From NCBI GenBank assembly GCA_959347315.1, contig OY365819.1, forward strand, positions 23,144,589 to 23,208,588: a DNA stretch of 64,000 nucleotides, in the 5' to 3' direction. The position numbers were made by a program, and so were the translations under genes. The notes beneath the pieces were generated by a model. It was not told the DNA's origin. It saw nothing but the letters and a program-made list of their open reading frames with translations, and ran no database searches. Position 1 is the first letter of the stretch. Each line of letters opens with the position of its first letter. This document shows positions 1 through 11,500 of this stretch, in pieces. Source of the stretch: Bimastos eiseni. Taxonomy: Eukaryota; Annelida; Clitellata; Crassiclitellata; Lumbricidae.

Positions 1-669
1 CAGATTCAAGTTCTATATGTTAACAGATTTCCTCCAGGAAAAGGAGCTCATGAAACTGTTGTTTTACAATCTTACAAATGCCGAATTGTAATGCACAGCA
101 CAGATATGAGCCTCTGAGACAGTAACTAGGTAGAATGCTTTGTGATTGTTGTAGGTAGAAATACTAATATTTAGGGACTAACCAGAAATTCTCGGCCGAA
201 TATCCCATTCTTTTAACTATTTGGAAGTATTCGGCTATGCAAAGAGTGCACACGCAAATAGATACTTGCAAAAAAATTCAAACTATGAATTAATATAATT
301 TTGTCAATGTTATTTAGTACCTATTTTGATTTCCAATTTCCTCCTACATCAAAAGGCTCAAATTTATATTATTATTGATCTACAACATTATTTAGTTAGA
401 TCTTGTTAGAAAATTCTTAATTTAAGCTTTGCCATACATGACAATGATTGATGAGGCTATAGTATTTGCTGGAGTGCTGCTCTGTTCGTTACTGGATCCG
501 GCAAATAGTGCATTCAAATACTCAGATTAGGTATCCGGTGGAAAATGTCTTCCTGGTCGGTCATTGCTAATAATAGTTTAAAATACTCGTGAAGCTAATC
601 AATGTGTCATGGGCTGTAATTATTCTCTTTTAATCTAGTGATTAGGAATTTGTGGGATAAGCGGTGAGA
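1..669. other. AT-rich stretch, no gene seen
   Basis: I see no exon, repeat array or terminal inverted repeat here. It is AT-rich and ends where the minisatellite begins. Confidence 0.5.
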
Positions 670-707
670 GATTAAAAATCATCGAGAAAGACAGGTGTTT
701 GAGGAGC

Positions 708-1587
708 ATGCAGGTGATGTAGGAGGGTGGTAGATGATGTAGGAGGGTGGTAGATGATGTAGGAGGGTGGTAGATGATGTAGGAGGGTGGTAGATGATGT
801 AGGAGGGTGGTAGATGATGTAGGAGGGTGGTAGATGATGTAGGAGGATGGTAGATGACGGAGGATGGTAGATGACGTAGGAGGGTGGTAGATGACGTAGG
901 AGGGTGGTAGATGATGTAGGAGGGTGGTAGATGATGTAGGAGGATGGTAGATGACGGAGGATGGTAGATGATGTAGGAGGATGGTAGATGATGGAGGATG
1001 GTAGATGATGTAGGAGGGTGGTAGATGATGGAGGGTGGTAGATGATGGAGGAGGATGGTAGATGATGGAGGATGGTAGATGATGTAGGAGGATGGTAGAT
1101 GATGGAGGATGGTAGATGATGTAGGAGGATGGTAGATGATGGAGGATGGTAGATGATGTAGGAGGATGGTAGATGATGTAGGAGGATGGTAGATGATGTA
1201 GGAGGATGGTAGATGATGTAGGAGGATGGTAGATGATGTAGGAGGGTGGTAGATGATGTAGGAGGATGGTAGATGATGTAGGAGGGTGGTAGATGATGTA
1301 GGAGGATGGTAGATGATGTAGGAGGGTGGTAGATGATGTAGGAGGATGGTAGATGATGTAGGAGGGTGGTAGATGATGTTGGAGGATGGTAGATGATGTA
1401 GGAGGATGGTAGATGATGTAGGAGGATGGTAGATGATATGGGATGGTAGATGATGGAGGATGGTAGATGATGTAGGAGGGTGGTAGATGATGTAAGAGGA
1501 TGGTGGATGATGGAGGATGGTAGATGATGGAGGAGGATGGTAGATGATGTAGGAGGACGGTTGATGATGTAGGAGGACGGTAGATGA
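708..1587. repeat. 20-bp minisatellite, about 880 bp
   Basis: Tandem units of about 20 bp read GATGATGTAGGAGGRTGGTA on the plus strand. Shorter 15-17-bp variants lack the GTA. The unit contains no stop on the minus strand in one frame, so a long Ser/Thr/His/Pro-rich open frame runs through it. That frame is a by-product of the repeat. Confidence 0.95.
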
Positions 1588-1859
1588 GGACTGTGAGTAG
1601 ATCTAAGGCAAGTCTCAGTGTTGTGCTGAAGCATTTGAAAGATCGGAGAATGTGGCTGGAAGGAGTGAGGATGACAACCGAACCACGAAGGCAATGGCGC
1701 CAGTACGGATTTTTTGTAGGAAGTCGTGGGGGGAAGCTATTGAGCGAGTAGCCAGATTGTAAGTGATATGAAGGTTAGTAGATGAGTGGAGTGTGGATAG
1801 CCAGGTTTCTTGAAGGGCATTGAGGTCAGGTGAAAATGTGCCAAACTAAGGCCATGTAT

Positions 1860-2240
1860 CTTAATAGAGGGCGCTTTCGTACAATAATACAGCTATTTGG
1901 TATGCAGCGGCTATTGGCGCGACGCAGCGATAGGCCAATTACTTGGCGGCAAGACCCGCGATAAGTTGGCGCCCAAACGTCGATAAAAAGAGAGCTCTGG
2001 CGCAAATCTTGGGAAGATACGCGGGAGACTGTGGCCGAGGTAGGAGAACGCCGCGTGCAGTGTAGGAGAGATACGCGGGAAGACAGTGGCCGAGGTAGGA
2101 GAACGATCGACAGTTGCGACGAGGTAGCCACCGAGAGAGGTCGACGAAGCGAGGGCTCGTAAGCAAGCAGGCGAGCGTGCGTCGGCAGTCGTTGCGCTTC
2201 AAGTTCAAGTGTCGATAGGTCGTACTTGAAAGGGTGTCGT
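1860..2240. other. GC-rich block with a 56-bp direct repeat and TATA-like site
   Basis: This block is much richer in GC and CpG than its flanks. A unit containing GTGGCCGAGGTAGGAGAACG occurs twice about 56 bp apart (near 2031 and 2087). GATAAAAAG near 1982 resembles a TATA box on the plus strand, upstream of the open frame at 2504. It may be a CpG-rich promoter or the 5' end of a retroelement; I cannot tell which. Confidence 0.35.
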
Positions 2241-2503
2241 ACAAGGATTGCAGGGATCTATTTCTTATTCATGTGTTTTCGATATTTAATGTGGATTAAC
2301 TCGGTTTACTTCTGTTGATGTTAATTTTACTCCGAATAGAAGTGAGATGCCCAGATAATTCGTAATTGATGACAACCGTAAGTTAGAACTGATAATTAGG
2401 TTTCATTTGTTATTGTTTGTGTTTTGTTTGAGGATAATAGTTAAACTTCAATAAGACAAGATAATTTCCGTGATCGATTGCTGTTGTCTTTACTAGCTAA
2501 GAA

Positions 2504-3155
2504 ATGACGGGAAAGGATAGTGGCAGCCAGTTAGGTGGCATTGACACTGATATAGCGCGCCAGTCAAATGTTGAGCTTCCGTTACAGGAACCTACGTATA
2601 GATCACTGGCTACGATAGGCGGTAGCGGGTTCGAATTTTCTACTGAAGAAGTCGATGACAACGACTTGGCGGTAAATAGAGGTTTTACAGATAGCGGCAA
2701 TCAAGCGCTAGAAGAACGAACTAAGGCGGGGAAAGAACTGGCGGGAATCGACCAAAGGTGCCAGATTTGGCGCCACTGCGATCCCAACGGATGTCGCGGA
2801 CATATGTCACGGCCTGGTGGATGTAGAGATCCTGGATGATAGGCGTGCAATGCCTATCGCGGCTAATGAAGTGCCGCCGCGGCGAAGCAGATTGCGCCAA
2901 CGAGCGATGATTGACTACAGTCACTTCGGCTCTATTAGACATTTTCGCGGGAATAACTCTCCTCCTTCTAAGGCGGGAAGTCGTAGCCGCCAGCCTCTGT
3001 CGATGGAGCATTGTCAGCCAGAGTTCCCGAAGCCGACGCTTCCGCCTATGCGTTTTCCCGCCATGGAATATAAGATGAAGAGGGCGCGCAGAACCGCGGG
3101 CGCGCGAAATAATCCAAAGCGCAGAGACGGAGTTTGGCGCCAAGGCGGAGATTAG
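2504..3155 (+). pseudogene. Unassigned GC-rich coding relic, frame-shifted
   Basis: An open frame begins at the ATG at 2504 (context AAGAAATGACGG) and ends at 2839. A second frame is open from 2712 to 3155 and continues in the same sense with Arg/Pro-rich sequence. The reading suggests one coding stretch with a frameshift between about 2712 and 2830, or a spliced exon. No family motif is recognisable. The base composition is unlike the AT-rich flanks. It could be a gag-like retroelement fragment or the first exon of a gene. A function is not assigned. Confidence 0.3.
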
Positions 3156-3229
3156 GCGCGACGCGAGCGGCGCGCGCGCGGTGGACGCGGTCGGCACAGA
3201 GGTAGGAGGCAAGGTCATTAAGGTTGATG

Positions 3230-4043
3230 AAGTTTTTAGTTTAACTAATCACTCGCTTTAAATGTTGAGCTGTGAGCATTTGTTTCGTTGTGTTGTTTTT
3301 GTCTTCCAGTAATCTCAACAAATAAGTCTAGCGTGTGGGATGAACGTTTTGATACATTTACACACATTAAGTGTAGGACATGTATGTGGTTGGTAAACAG
3401 AAAAAACCTGAATATAAAAATGGGTAAAACTTGATTTTTCAAAGAAATATAAAATAAACCGGCATAACAGTCATTTGATTTTTTAAACACTTTTATTGCA
3501 TTTTAAATTAAAGGCCTTTTTAACTCAATTTAATTTTGATCAGCAAATAACACAACCGTCTTGGCAAGCTCTAAACAATATTAATCTGAATTTTTATTAT
3601 GTGAGTGTTATTATTATGACCTTTTGAAATTTATGCTATAATTACATCTTTTTTACTGGTGGTCGAAAATAGAACAGAACGTTTTTACTGACTAACTTAC
3701 AACAATTTACTGTGATTTTATTGATTTGATGTAAGAAGTCATAAATTTTAACATTTGCATTATAAAAATTCAGATTATTGTTGCTTAGAGCTTGTCAAGA
3801 CATTTGTGTTATAAATTAATCTATTTAAATTAATTTATTTTTTGTTTAAGTTTGGTGTGATAAGAAATTGAGAAATAGAAATATTGGAAGTTTGAATTAA
3901 TCTATTTATTAAATTTAAATTGTAAACGTTAAGTCCTAAACTATGTATGTATAAGAGAGTACTTAACTTAAAAATTGTACTTGAAAGTTGTAGGCCTACT
4001 TGATGTCTGGCGTTTGGCGTGTATCGTCTGACATAGAACTTAA
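3230..4043. other. AT-rich stretch, no gene seen
   Basis: Very AT-rich sequence without long open frames of recognisable content. No terminal repeats were found. Confidence 0.5.
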
Positions 4044-4051
4044 GTTGTTAG

Positions 4052-4828
4052 CAGGGATGTGGTCTCGAGACCGGAAAACTGCGGTCTTGGTCTCGAATGC
4101 ATCGGTCTTGGTCTCGACTGCGTCAGTCTCGGTCTTGGTCTTAAAGGAACGGTCTTGAAATTGATCGCTGTCTTAGGTCAGCGTTCTTGGTCATTTGCCG
4201 TATCAGAGCAATTTCTTTGATATTTGTCGGTTATTTTCGATTATTAGAGACACCAGATGTTTAGGCCCTACGCGCTTGTTATTGATTTACGACCTTCTGA
4301 CCATCTATATATACAAGTTACTTAGGGAAAAACTTTGCATTTTCAACGGAACCAGCCATTTCAAACTTTGCTTTCATAAATTTCAAGGTTTTGGAACAAT
4401 CTAATTATTATGTGGTCGGCCACGGGCAGTCACTGTTAACCTACAATTCCGAGTACAAGTAGGCCTACAGGCCTACACCATTCAAACGGAACGCTAATAT
4501 AACTTTTTCAAATGCCTTATTTGTAACCTATCGTATAGGCTACTGTAAGTAATTTATAGTGCGATATTCTCAGACCGAAGCCTGTGGCTGAACCCACAAA
4601 AGGTTAGACTTGCCAGTAAAACTGTTTTCTTGACCAATATTAAGATTAGTATTCTTCAGCAATAAAATTAATGTTTAAGCTTGTTAATCCGTTTTAGCGT
4701 CTTAATCAATTGAATTGTTTAAAAAAAATGATATCGGTCTTGGTTTTGGTCTCGGGCCACCCGGTCTTGGTCTTGGACCTCTCGGTCTTGGTCTTGGTCT
4801 TGAGGTTTTGGTCTCGTGCCCAACACTG
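4052..4828. mobile_element. Non-autonomous hAT-like element, 777 bp, with perfect 8-bp TSD
   Basis: The ends read CAGGGATGTGGTCTCGAG at the left and, on the reverse complement, CAGTGTTGGGCACGAGACC at the right, an imperfect inverted pair. GTTGTTAG flanks it on both sides (4044-4051 and 4829-4836), an 8-bp duplication typical of hAT transposition. GGTCTTGGTCTCG-type repeats occupy both subterminal regions in the same orientation. No transposase is present. Confidence 0.88.
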
Positions 4829-4836
4829 GTTGTTAG

Positions 4837-5221
4837 ACTACACAAACTACGCAACTATCTTCGGATGACCATTCAACAGTTTCTTCAATTGGAGAAATAT
4901 CAGTCCATGACATTGGCAGCTAACTTTGATCACCTGCGCTTGACTCTGTTGTAGACGCAGCTGCCACGCTAATTAGATTATGTCCGCGGGCGTTGCTTAC
5001 TCACACCTTCGCATAGAGGCCACTCATAAAAAAATAGTTAAATACAAATAAAAAAACCTATGAAAAGCGGGATGAAAAATGAGGAATGAGAAAAAGAGAG
5101 AAAAAGAGGTTTAAAAGGGAAAATAAAAAGGATGATACTGAATTTATATAAATCAATGGCATTGTGCGTGTTTGCATTTGAAATCCGCTTCAGACGATCT
5201 TCAGACGAAGAATTGCTTAGC
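4837..5221. other. 3' flank of gene A
   Basis: This is downstream of the gene A stop on the minus strand and probably includes its 3' untranslated region. No canonical AATAAA signal was seen on the minus strand within it, so the polyadenylation site is unassigned. Confidence 0.4.
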
Positions 5222-5550
5222 TTAATCAGGATATCGCACACAAGCGATCAGATGTGAACAACTTAGACAGGATTCAAGCACTTGAGTCTGTTGGTAGTCG
5301 TTAAGACAGGCTTCCTGTATGTCGTCTGGGTATTGTTTCGTTAGCCAGCAGCCGAAGTTTCCACCTGCCTGCAGGAGACCCGCGGAATCAGCGTAGAGGG
5401 GAAGTCCCTGCAGAAGGTCTTGGCAGGGTGCGTTCAGCAGAGATGCGTCGTCATTCCTCGTTATTTCGCAGAGTTTAGTCCATCCAGGCGAAGGGTCGTA
5501 GGGCGTTGATCTCATCAAGTCGCCACAGGTTGCATTCACATCGTACAGTT
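5222..5550 (-). CDS. Gene A exon 5: terminal Cys-rich module and stop
   Basis: The acceptor TTGACTAG precedes a phase-1 exon of 329 nt that ends at TAA (5224-5222). About 109 residues include CG near the start, LC, CQD, a GGNFGC block followed by YPDD, CLNDYQQ and ACVRYPD at the end. Six of these cysteines have counterparts in the terminal exon of gene B. The preceding exon supplies G, giving Glu at the junction. I do not recognise the fold. It follows an EGF module in a secreted protein, so disulphide bonding is likely. I infer that it is a conserved extracellular module rather than a random tail, because two paralogues keep it. Confidence 0.85.
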
Positions 5551-6236
5551 CTAGTCAACAAATACATCAAATAAATCGAAATTTAGTCTACTTGCGTTGA
5601 GCAAACAATGTCTACCAGGATGTAAAAATCTCGAGCGTTGCATTGCGTAAACAGCGCTTCCTATAGCCCTTCAATTACTCTGCCAAAAGTAAAAAGGCTC
5701 TTACGACAGCTGAACCTGATTTAGGCCTAGCCCTAGAGGACTCTTGACACTTTCTACTGAGAGAGAGTTTTGGACTTCTGCACCATGTCACATCTGCTGA
5801 GGTAGCGAATCGTACTCTACACTGGCTTCATGTCTATGAGCGCATCGGCTTCAAGCGGCCACTCCTCGTGTACAAAACACGCGCAGATCATCTCCATGCA
5901 TCTTACTCATCTCTTCCATGGTCAGACAGGGCAGCTCTGTTAAAGGCCACTCCTCTTTTCGATTAACATCTGTAGGAAAGTACGTGGATCCTCGTACATG
6001 TATCTTGTCTTTGGCCGGCAGTCATTGGCAGCATCTGGTCCCTCCAGTTGAAACTCGCTGTCTCCTCGTCTTCTCAACTGTCTTAGCGCGATTGTCTTTC
6101 ACTCAAACCGAAAACTCTCTCAGTCTACCCATTGCCTCCTAACATCAATGCGCACTTCTGAACTTTGTCAGGAGGGCATTATATCATATATCAGTTGTAG
6201 GCCTGTTGTATTGTAAGTCACTTAATTTCAATAACC

Positions 6237-6281
<45 letters not shown>

Positions 6282-8497
6282 TATTATGACCGCCCAGCCA
6301 TCCTTCGATCGACCTCAAGCGCACCCTTCCAGGCGACAGAGCTGGAGATTCGCACAATGATGCGCTCTTTCCCGATGGGGTCGTCCGGCGGCCCTGATGG
6401 GCTGCGCCCCCAACACGTGGCGGAACTGATTGGAGATCCAGACGCAAGACCTGGGCTGCTGAGAGCGACGACTGCTCTTATCAATCTACTACTGGCCGGC
6501 ATCTGCCCTCAAGAGATACGGCCCATCTTATTCGGAGGTACTCTTTTCGCCCTCCGTAAAAGCTGTGGTGGTCTAAGACCAATAGCCATTGGATACGTGT
6601 GGCGTCGAATCGCATCTAAATGCGCCAACGCATACGCCGTCCCACGTGTCACGCCGTACCTAACTCCTAAACAACTGGGAGTTGGCGTTCCCGGAGGCTG
6701 CGAGGCGGCAACCCACGCCGCTAGACGATTCCTGACCAGCATGGACACGAATTCAATAATGGTGAAGCTTGACATCTCGAACGCTTTCAATAGCTTGCAC
6801 CGAGATTTCATGCTCGCATCAGTGGACGAACTCATTCCTGATTTATCCGCATATTGCCATCTTGCCTACGCCGAGGCGACATCTCTGAAATTCGGGAGAT
6901 TCACGATACAATCGCAAGAAGGTTCGCAACAGGGCGATCCCTTGGGACCTCTCCTTTTCTGCCTACCGCTACAGCCGATCCTTAACCACCTGCTTTCGCC
7001 ATTGGCCTTTGGATACCTCGACGACCTCACCTTGGGCGGAGATCCTAAGGTGGTGGAGGCGGATGTTAACTCGATCGAAGAGGGATGTCTGCAACTAGGC
7101 CTCACGCTCAACCGCAAAAAATGCGAACTCATATCTTCCGACGCCCATATCAACGACGTTAGTCAAGGCTTCCTAGGACAGTTCGCCCGAGTCAATGCAT
7201 CATCGGCCGTGCTCCTAGGGGCTCCGCTTTCCACGACGGATGCCCTGCTTTCAGCCTTCGATACCTGTGTGGCCGACCTCGGAATTGCCCTCGACAGGTT
7301 GTAACTAATCGCTAGACAAGACGCTCTACTGATCCTTAGACATTCGATCGGCTCGCCTAAACTCATGCATTTATTGAGATGCACCCCTTGCCACGACCAC
7401 CCGCGTCTATGGGCTTACGACGATCTGCTGCGAGGAGGGATCGAGCGAATCTTCAACATTTCGATGACCGATGACCAATGGAGTCAGGCCACTCTCCCGA
7501 TCAGGATGGGAGGACTGAGAATTAGGAGGGCGTCCTCGCTGGCACTTCCCGCCTTTTTGGCTTCAGCCGCGGGCACTCTCCAGATCCAGTCCCTCATCTT
7601 AGAATCAGCAGCGGTGAAATCGGACTCAGCATGCGACTCGGCGATGTCTACCTGGCTTCAACTTACCAAAGCTTCTGCCCCGACGACGCCAGGCCATAAA
7701 CAAGCCCACCTTGGCAGACCGCTGTTAAACGCGGTTCTGTCTGCACTAGAAGAAAAGCTACAGGATCCCTACGACCAGGCGAGACTAAGGGCCTTGCGGT
7801 CACCACACGCCTCGGACTGGCTATACGCTCTCCCGCTCGTTTCTCGCGATCTCAGACTGGAGGACGATACCGTGAGGGTGGCGGTCGGCCTACGTTTAGG
7901 GGTGGCCATCTGTGAGCCGCACACCTGCGCATGCGGCGCCTTCGTCTCAGCCAGAGGCGCACATGGCCTGTCCTGTTCATTGGGTTTTGGCCGCCAAGCA
8001 AGACACTGTAATATCAACGACCTTATCCATCGCAGCCTCAACAGAGCCGGTATTCCAGCAGTCAAGGAACCGTCAGGTCTTTCCAGATTAGATGGAAAGA
8101 GACCGGACGGGCAGACCCTGATACCGTGGAGTGGGGGGCGGACCTTACTTTGGGACGCAACTGTGGTGGACACAGTGGCCGCTTCCTATATCCCCGAAAC
8201 AGCTTCCACAGCTGGAGGAGCGGCGGAGATAGCAGCCACAAGGAAACACACAAAATATTCTGAGCTAGAGAAGAAATACACTTTTGTTCCAATCGCTATA
8301 GAAACCTTTGGTCCCCTCAATAGTGAGGGCCTCGCCTTTCTTTCTGAGACTGGACGCCGACTTTCGACAACTACCGGTGACACCCGAGAGACAAACTTCC
8401 TTTTCCAGAACTTGTCGGCATTGATCCAACGTTTCAATGCGGTGGCTTTTCAGGGCACCATGTCAAGATTACAGTCCACTGACAAGCGGCGACCCAG

Positions 8498-8541
<44 letters not shown>

Positions 8542-11500
8542 TGTAATAATAATAATAATAATAATAATAATAGCAATAATAATAATTATTATTATTATTA
8601 TTACTATTGCTAAAGTCAAACTTACTTACTTAAGACTTAGTTCCACAAGAGCTCTCCATCCCGTACGATGTTTAGCAGTCTTTTCCGCGTCTTCCTAGTC
8701 GATTCCCATCTCCTTCAAGTCTTGTCTAAAGGTGCTCTTCCAAGTTTTCACCGGCCTTCCTCTGCTCCCAGTGGCGGCTCTAGGATTTTTCATCAGAGGG
8801 GCCAATGGGGCCCGAGGATCCGACAGGGGCCCATTGGATACCCACATTTTTTCGAAACTGTGAGTGCTAGGTATAGCTCCACACTGAGTGACATCGACCA
8901 GATACATGTATATGTATTATCGAGCATTCAGTATTACCTGAATTCTTCACATCATCAGTCTCATCAGTCTCACTTTGGAAAATTGCATGACTTTTACTTA
9001 GAAGTTTAGAAGTTACAATTTACAATTTATTTACAATTGTCATGCCAAGAGTTAAACTCATCCACAAAGGCATCCATTGTAATAGACTGCATGAGCAGAC
9101 TCAATCAACAACATTGTGAGACTACTTAGACGAATATCACATTCTTCGTAGATAATGTTTTAATTAATTTCGGAGCAGAAAAGTGTTTCTCACAGGCTGC
9201 TGATGTTAGACTGGTAAAACAATGGCTGTGTTCGACAGTCTGTGCATTTCATGAAAAGCAAGTTTGTACGGTCCCAGAAAAGAAGATAGGTCCATCATTG
9301 TGGTGATAATTTAAACTTGAACACTTTAACAGGCGCCCAACTTGGGGAATTTTATGGCTGAGGTCTTCAACACTAATATCATACAAAAGTGCAAAAACGC
9401 AATGGTATCATAATTCAAGAAAGACTTCTTCTGTTTTGGCATTAATGCCTGTCATAGCAGTAAGTGAATAAGATAATCGTCTATCTAGTTCGGAAATGAT
9501 ACAATCAATGATCGGATTGTAAATTTCCTGCCTAAAATGTGGTTTGTGTGTTCAATGGAGAACGTTGTCCCACGGTTTCATCAACTGCCGAGGTAGAAAA
9601 AACGATTGGGCATATAACTAACATTAGTTATATACTGATTCAATTTAACAATCCTTACTTTGCTCTTCTGCGTTTATAAAGACTTCTGTTTCATCTCTAT
9701 TTTCTTTGAAAGAATCAGTTTAATACCTGGCAACGTCCGCAGCTGCAGATAAGTTAACACGTGAAGATTGGAGGCGAATTGATACGTAATAATCTTGCCC
9801 AGAATAGCACAAATTTAAAGTCTGCAGTATAATGACAAAAAGCTTCAACTGAGCCTACTCTTTCAGCCTTTACCCCAATATCACCCTTTAACATAATTAA
9901 TTCTAGGCTAACAATGCATCTAATTGATCACTGTCGTTTGTTACTTGCCGTAAGCCCATCTTGTTTGTCTGAGCTGCTGGAATTGCCTTCCCGGAACCAC
10001 AGGATGTGACTCACTATATGTCTTTCAACCCATTATTTTCTTATGCATAAGAGAACTTGACCTCTTCCATAATTTTGACCATATCTACCACTAGCAATTC
10101 TGAGCAAGTAAGTAAGTTATTCTGTGAGAATGTTCATTAAAAAATAAGCCTAATTTATGATTTCATTATGCAAGTAAGTATTTTGTGCCTTTGAGACTGC
10201 CCTGACAATAATGATTGTGAATTTCCTCATGCATCATATCTGAGCAAGTAAATATCAAATATAAATGATACTAATACATCAGACAAATATTTTGGGGGCC
10301 AGTGGGGGCCACCGGCTCAGTTGGGGGGGGGGGCATTCTTCTCCGTCTGACGATCTCGTCCATCCTCTCCACCTCGGCCAACCTCAGAACCTCCTCATTC
10401 GTGATATGATCCCTCCATGATATGCCAAAAATAGTTCGAAGACATCTTTGATGGAAAACATTCAGTTTGTGTGAGATTGATTGCTGCCTATTTCCATGTT
10501 TCATTTGCATATGTCAACGTTGGTAACAATTGATATGTGCAGATATGTGCAGATATGTGCCCTATTTTAGTTTTAAGTTTGATGGTTCTCAGTGTCCATA
10601 CCTTACTAGGTCTGCTAAGATCTACGATTTCTAATGGCTAATCGAAGTTACGTTGCCAACCTATAGCTATAGCTGACCTGTTTGACATTTCGATCCAGTG
10701 AAACTGGGCAGACAGTTGCAGCTGTACGAATCCCCTTCACTGGTAATCGTACACGATCCACCGTTTAAGCAAGGCAAACTGTAGCATGGATTCTCTGCAA
10801 AGAGATCAGAATTATTTTCCATATTTTGTCATCAGGTTAGCACAGAACAACGTCGATAGGCCTATATTGCAAAAACTAAGTGACAATAGAAAAATGTCAA
10901 AATAATGATGGTAAATAGGCCTATACGGAACCATTTGTCCCTTAGGGTCCATCCATATATTACGTACGGAAATCGTATTTTCGAACAGCCTCGTGTTGCA
11001 CCGCGTACATGTGTACGGTTAGCTTGTAACGTGGAGAGTGCGGGTTCGACCCTCATCCGAGGAGTCACTGTGTAGGGACCTTGAGCAAATCCTTCGCGCA
11101 CAATTACTCTGCATTACAACTGCAGTTGCGTCGTCGAGACGTGTGTACAACTCTGAGCAAAAAACGTTGGAAGAGGGACAATATCAAAAATACTAGTTGT
11201 TTGTGGACCCCCTAGTCTCATGCGTACGTACTACGTAGGCCTACATCTGAGCAATGACCACCTTGCAAAGATTTAAAAGCCAAATTAAGATATCTGTTTT
11301 ACCGAAGGATATTTATTTTTGTTAAGCATATTTCAGAGCTTAAATTTGTTAACCGTTATGAAGAAAGGAAATACTATCAACACTTGCATTTTACAAAGTT
11401 TTAGGTAAAGGTGCATTTTAGCTTTTTGAATTATTTCACAGTTCATATCGTGTATTTTATCGTATTGAATTATTTCGTAAAATATATCGTGTATTTTATC

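Noticed and set aside
672..1694. A 340-codon open frame on the minus strand rich in His, Ser, Thr and Pro
   Set aside because: It lies entirely over a 20-bp minisatellite; the composition follows from the repeat unit and no domain is present.
8434..8619. A poly-Ile frame
   Set aside because: Reads through the (TAA)n/(ATT)n microsatellite.
10985..11110. A functional tRNA gene
   Set aside because: The B box is intact but the acceptor stem and A box do not fold into a cloverleaf; the body continues as a SINE.
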